In this document: one piece after another, positions 28,784 through 29,029 of the stretch | Layout: each line of letters starts with the position of its first letter | How positions within the stretch are numbered: the stretch's first letter is position 1 | Virus record (IMG/VR): IMGVR_UViG_3300027760_000061 | Span: 1 to 29,029 of that record | Strand: one strand, 5' to 3' | From: a virus | DNA: 29,029 nucleotides | Made by a program: the position numbers and the translations under genes | Notes under the pieces: generated by a model | Databases searched by the model: none | What the model was told of the DNA's origin: nothing | What the model saw: the letters and a program-made list of their open reading frames with translations, nothing else

Positions 28784-29029
28784 TCAGACAAAGACGAACA
28801 GTTACACCATCAGTTGGTGGTGGGAGTCCGAGACTGAGGGGCGGGATCGCCAGCTAGGCAATCCGGTCGCCTCATGGATCGGACAGAACGTGCGGGTCCT
28901 GGATAAGAAGCGCTCTCCCGAGGTGGTGAAGCTCATAGTGGAGCAGTTCCCATACCTCATGGAGGTTGAGGCCCGTCACGCCCAGCATCAGCATGCAAAG
29001 TGGAAACAGTCCAGTCTTGCAGCCAGTGG
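28770..29029 (+). CDS. Unknown protein, truncated by window end
   Basis: An open frame of 86 codons runs off the right edge. ATG at 28770 has GGAGG at 28759-28763 with a six-base gap, a strong ribosome site. It begins MLAGDQTKTNSYTISWWWES, then GNPVASWIGQNVRVLDKKRS and PEVVKLIVEQFPYLMEVEAR with a His/Gln-rich continuation. It overlaps the SNase-like gene by 14 bases. No family is recognised; the true length is unknown. Confidence 0.6.
   Translation, partial: MLAGDQTKTNSYTISWWWESETEGRDRQLGNPVASWIGQNVRVLDKKRSPEVVKLIVEQFPYLMEVEARHAQHQHAKWKQSSLAAS

Noticed and set aside
1-29029. CRISPR array, rRNA genes, insertion sequence
   Set aside because: No regularly spaced direct repeats of 25-40 bases with unique spacers, no rRNA-like stretches, and no transposase or terminal inverted repeats were seen.

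Overview
The window reads as part of the genome of a GC-rich, podovirus-like tailed phage or prophage. Nearly every gene is on the + strand, packed head to tail with ATGA, TAATG or TGATG overlaps. The structural genes are of the short-tailed kind: large terminase, portal, an adaptor-like protein, a P22 gp10-like tail nozzle, and a run of large Ala/Gly/Asn/Gln-rich or 'large polyvalent' proteins of the type injected with the DNA. The tyrosine recombinase indicates a temperate lifestyle. The host cannot be read from the sequence. The style of the integrase (an LRR-type box II), the small LTDEER-type proteins and the lectin-like tail protein remind me of planctomycete-associated phages, but that is a weak inference from memory.

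Layout. (1) 1-20226, packaging and virion genes: 3' end of terL, a small coiled-coil protein, portal, two small unknowns, a carbohydrate-binding-like tail protein, a small unknown, an adaptor-like protein, a tail nozzle split into two overlapping genes, an Asn-rich fibre-like protein, a 769-residue protein carrying 32 uninterrupted 11-residue repeats, several small Gln/Asn/Ala-rich or charged proteins, and three putative internal virion proteins ending in a 1210-residue giant. No major capsid protein or scaffold was recognised. (2) 20209-21087, a tyrosine integrase on the - strand, converging on the late operon. (3) 21083-21370, a compact control region: a sigma70-like promoter with a perfect -10 inside an inverted repeat, an apparently leaderless 71-residue membrane protein, and a terminator-like hairpin. 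(4) 21385-24835, a recombination module: PD-(D/E)XK exonuclease, ERF annealing protein, SSB, and an SF2 helicase split into two ORFs at the junction of its two RecA domains. (5) 24813-27137, small accessory genes: a double-HTH protein, a second PD-(D/E)XK-like protein, a 46-residue coiled coil, a 32-residue membrane peptide, two related LTDEER proteins, a BPSL0761-like protein and a short unknown. (6) 27138-27529, mostly non-coding, with a candidate promoter. (7) 27530-29029, two HNH endonucleases, a degenerate staphylococcal-nuclease-like protein and a truncated unknown.

How it fits together. The exonuclease, ERF and SSB would form a Red-like single-strand annealing system, with the helicase assisting replication or recombination. 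The control region between the integrase and this module is the natural site for a lysis/lysogeny or early switch. The late block builds a short-tailed particle with a long ejectosome-like set of internal proteins. The most unusual items are the split helicase, the 32-copy hendecad array, the Asn-rich hexapeptide fibre, the leaderless promoter-operator and the lack of a recognisable capsid gene.
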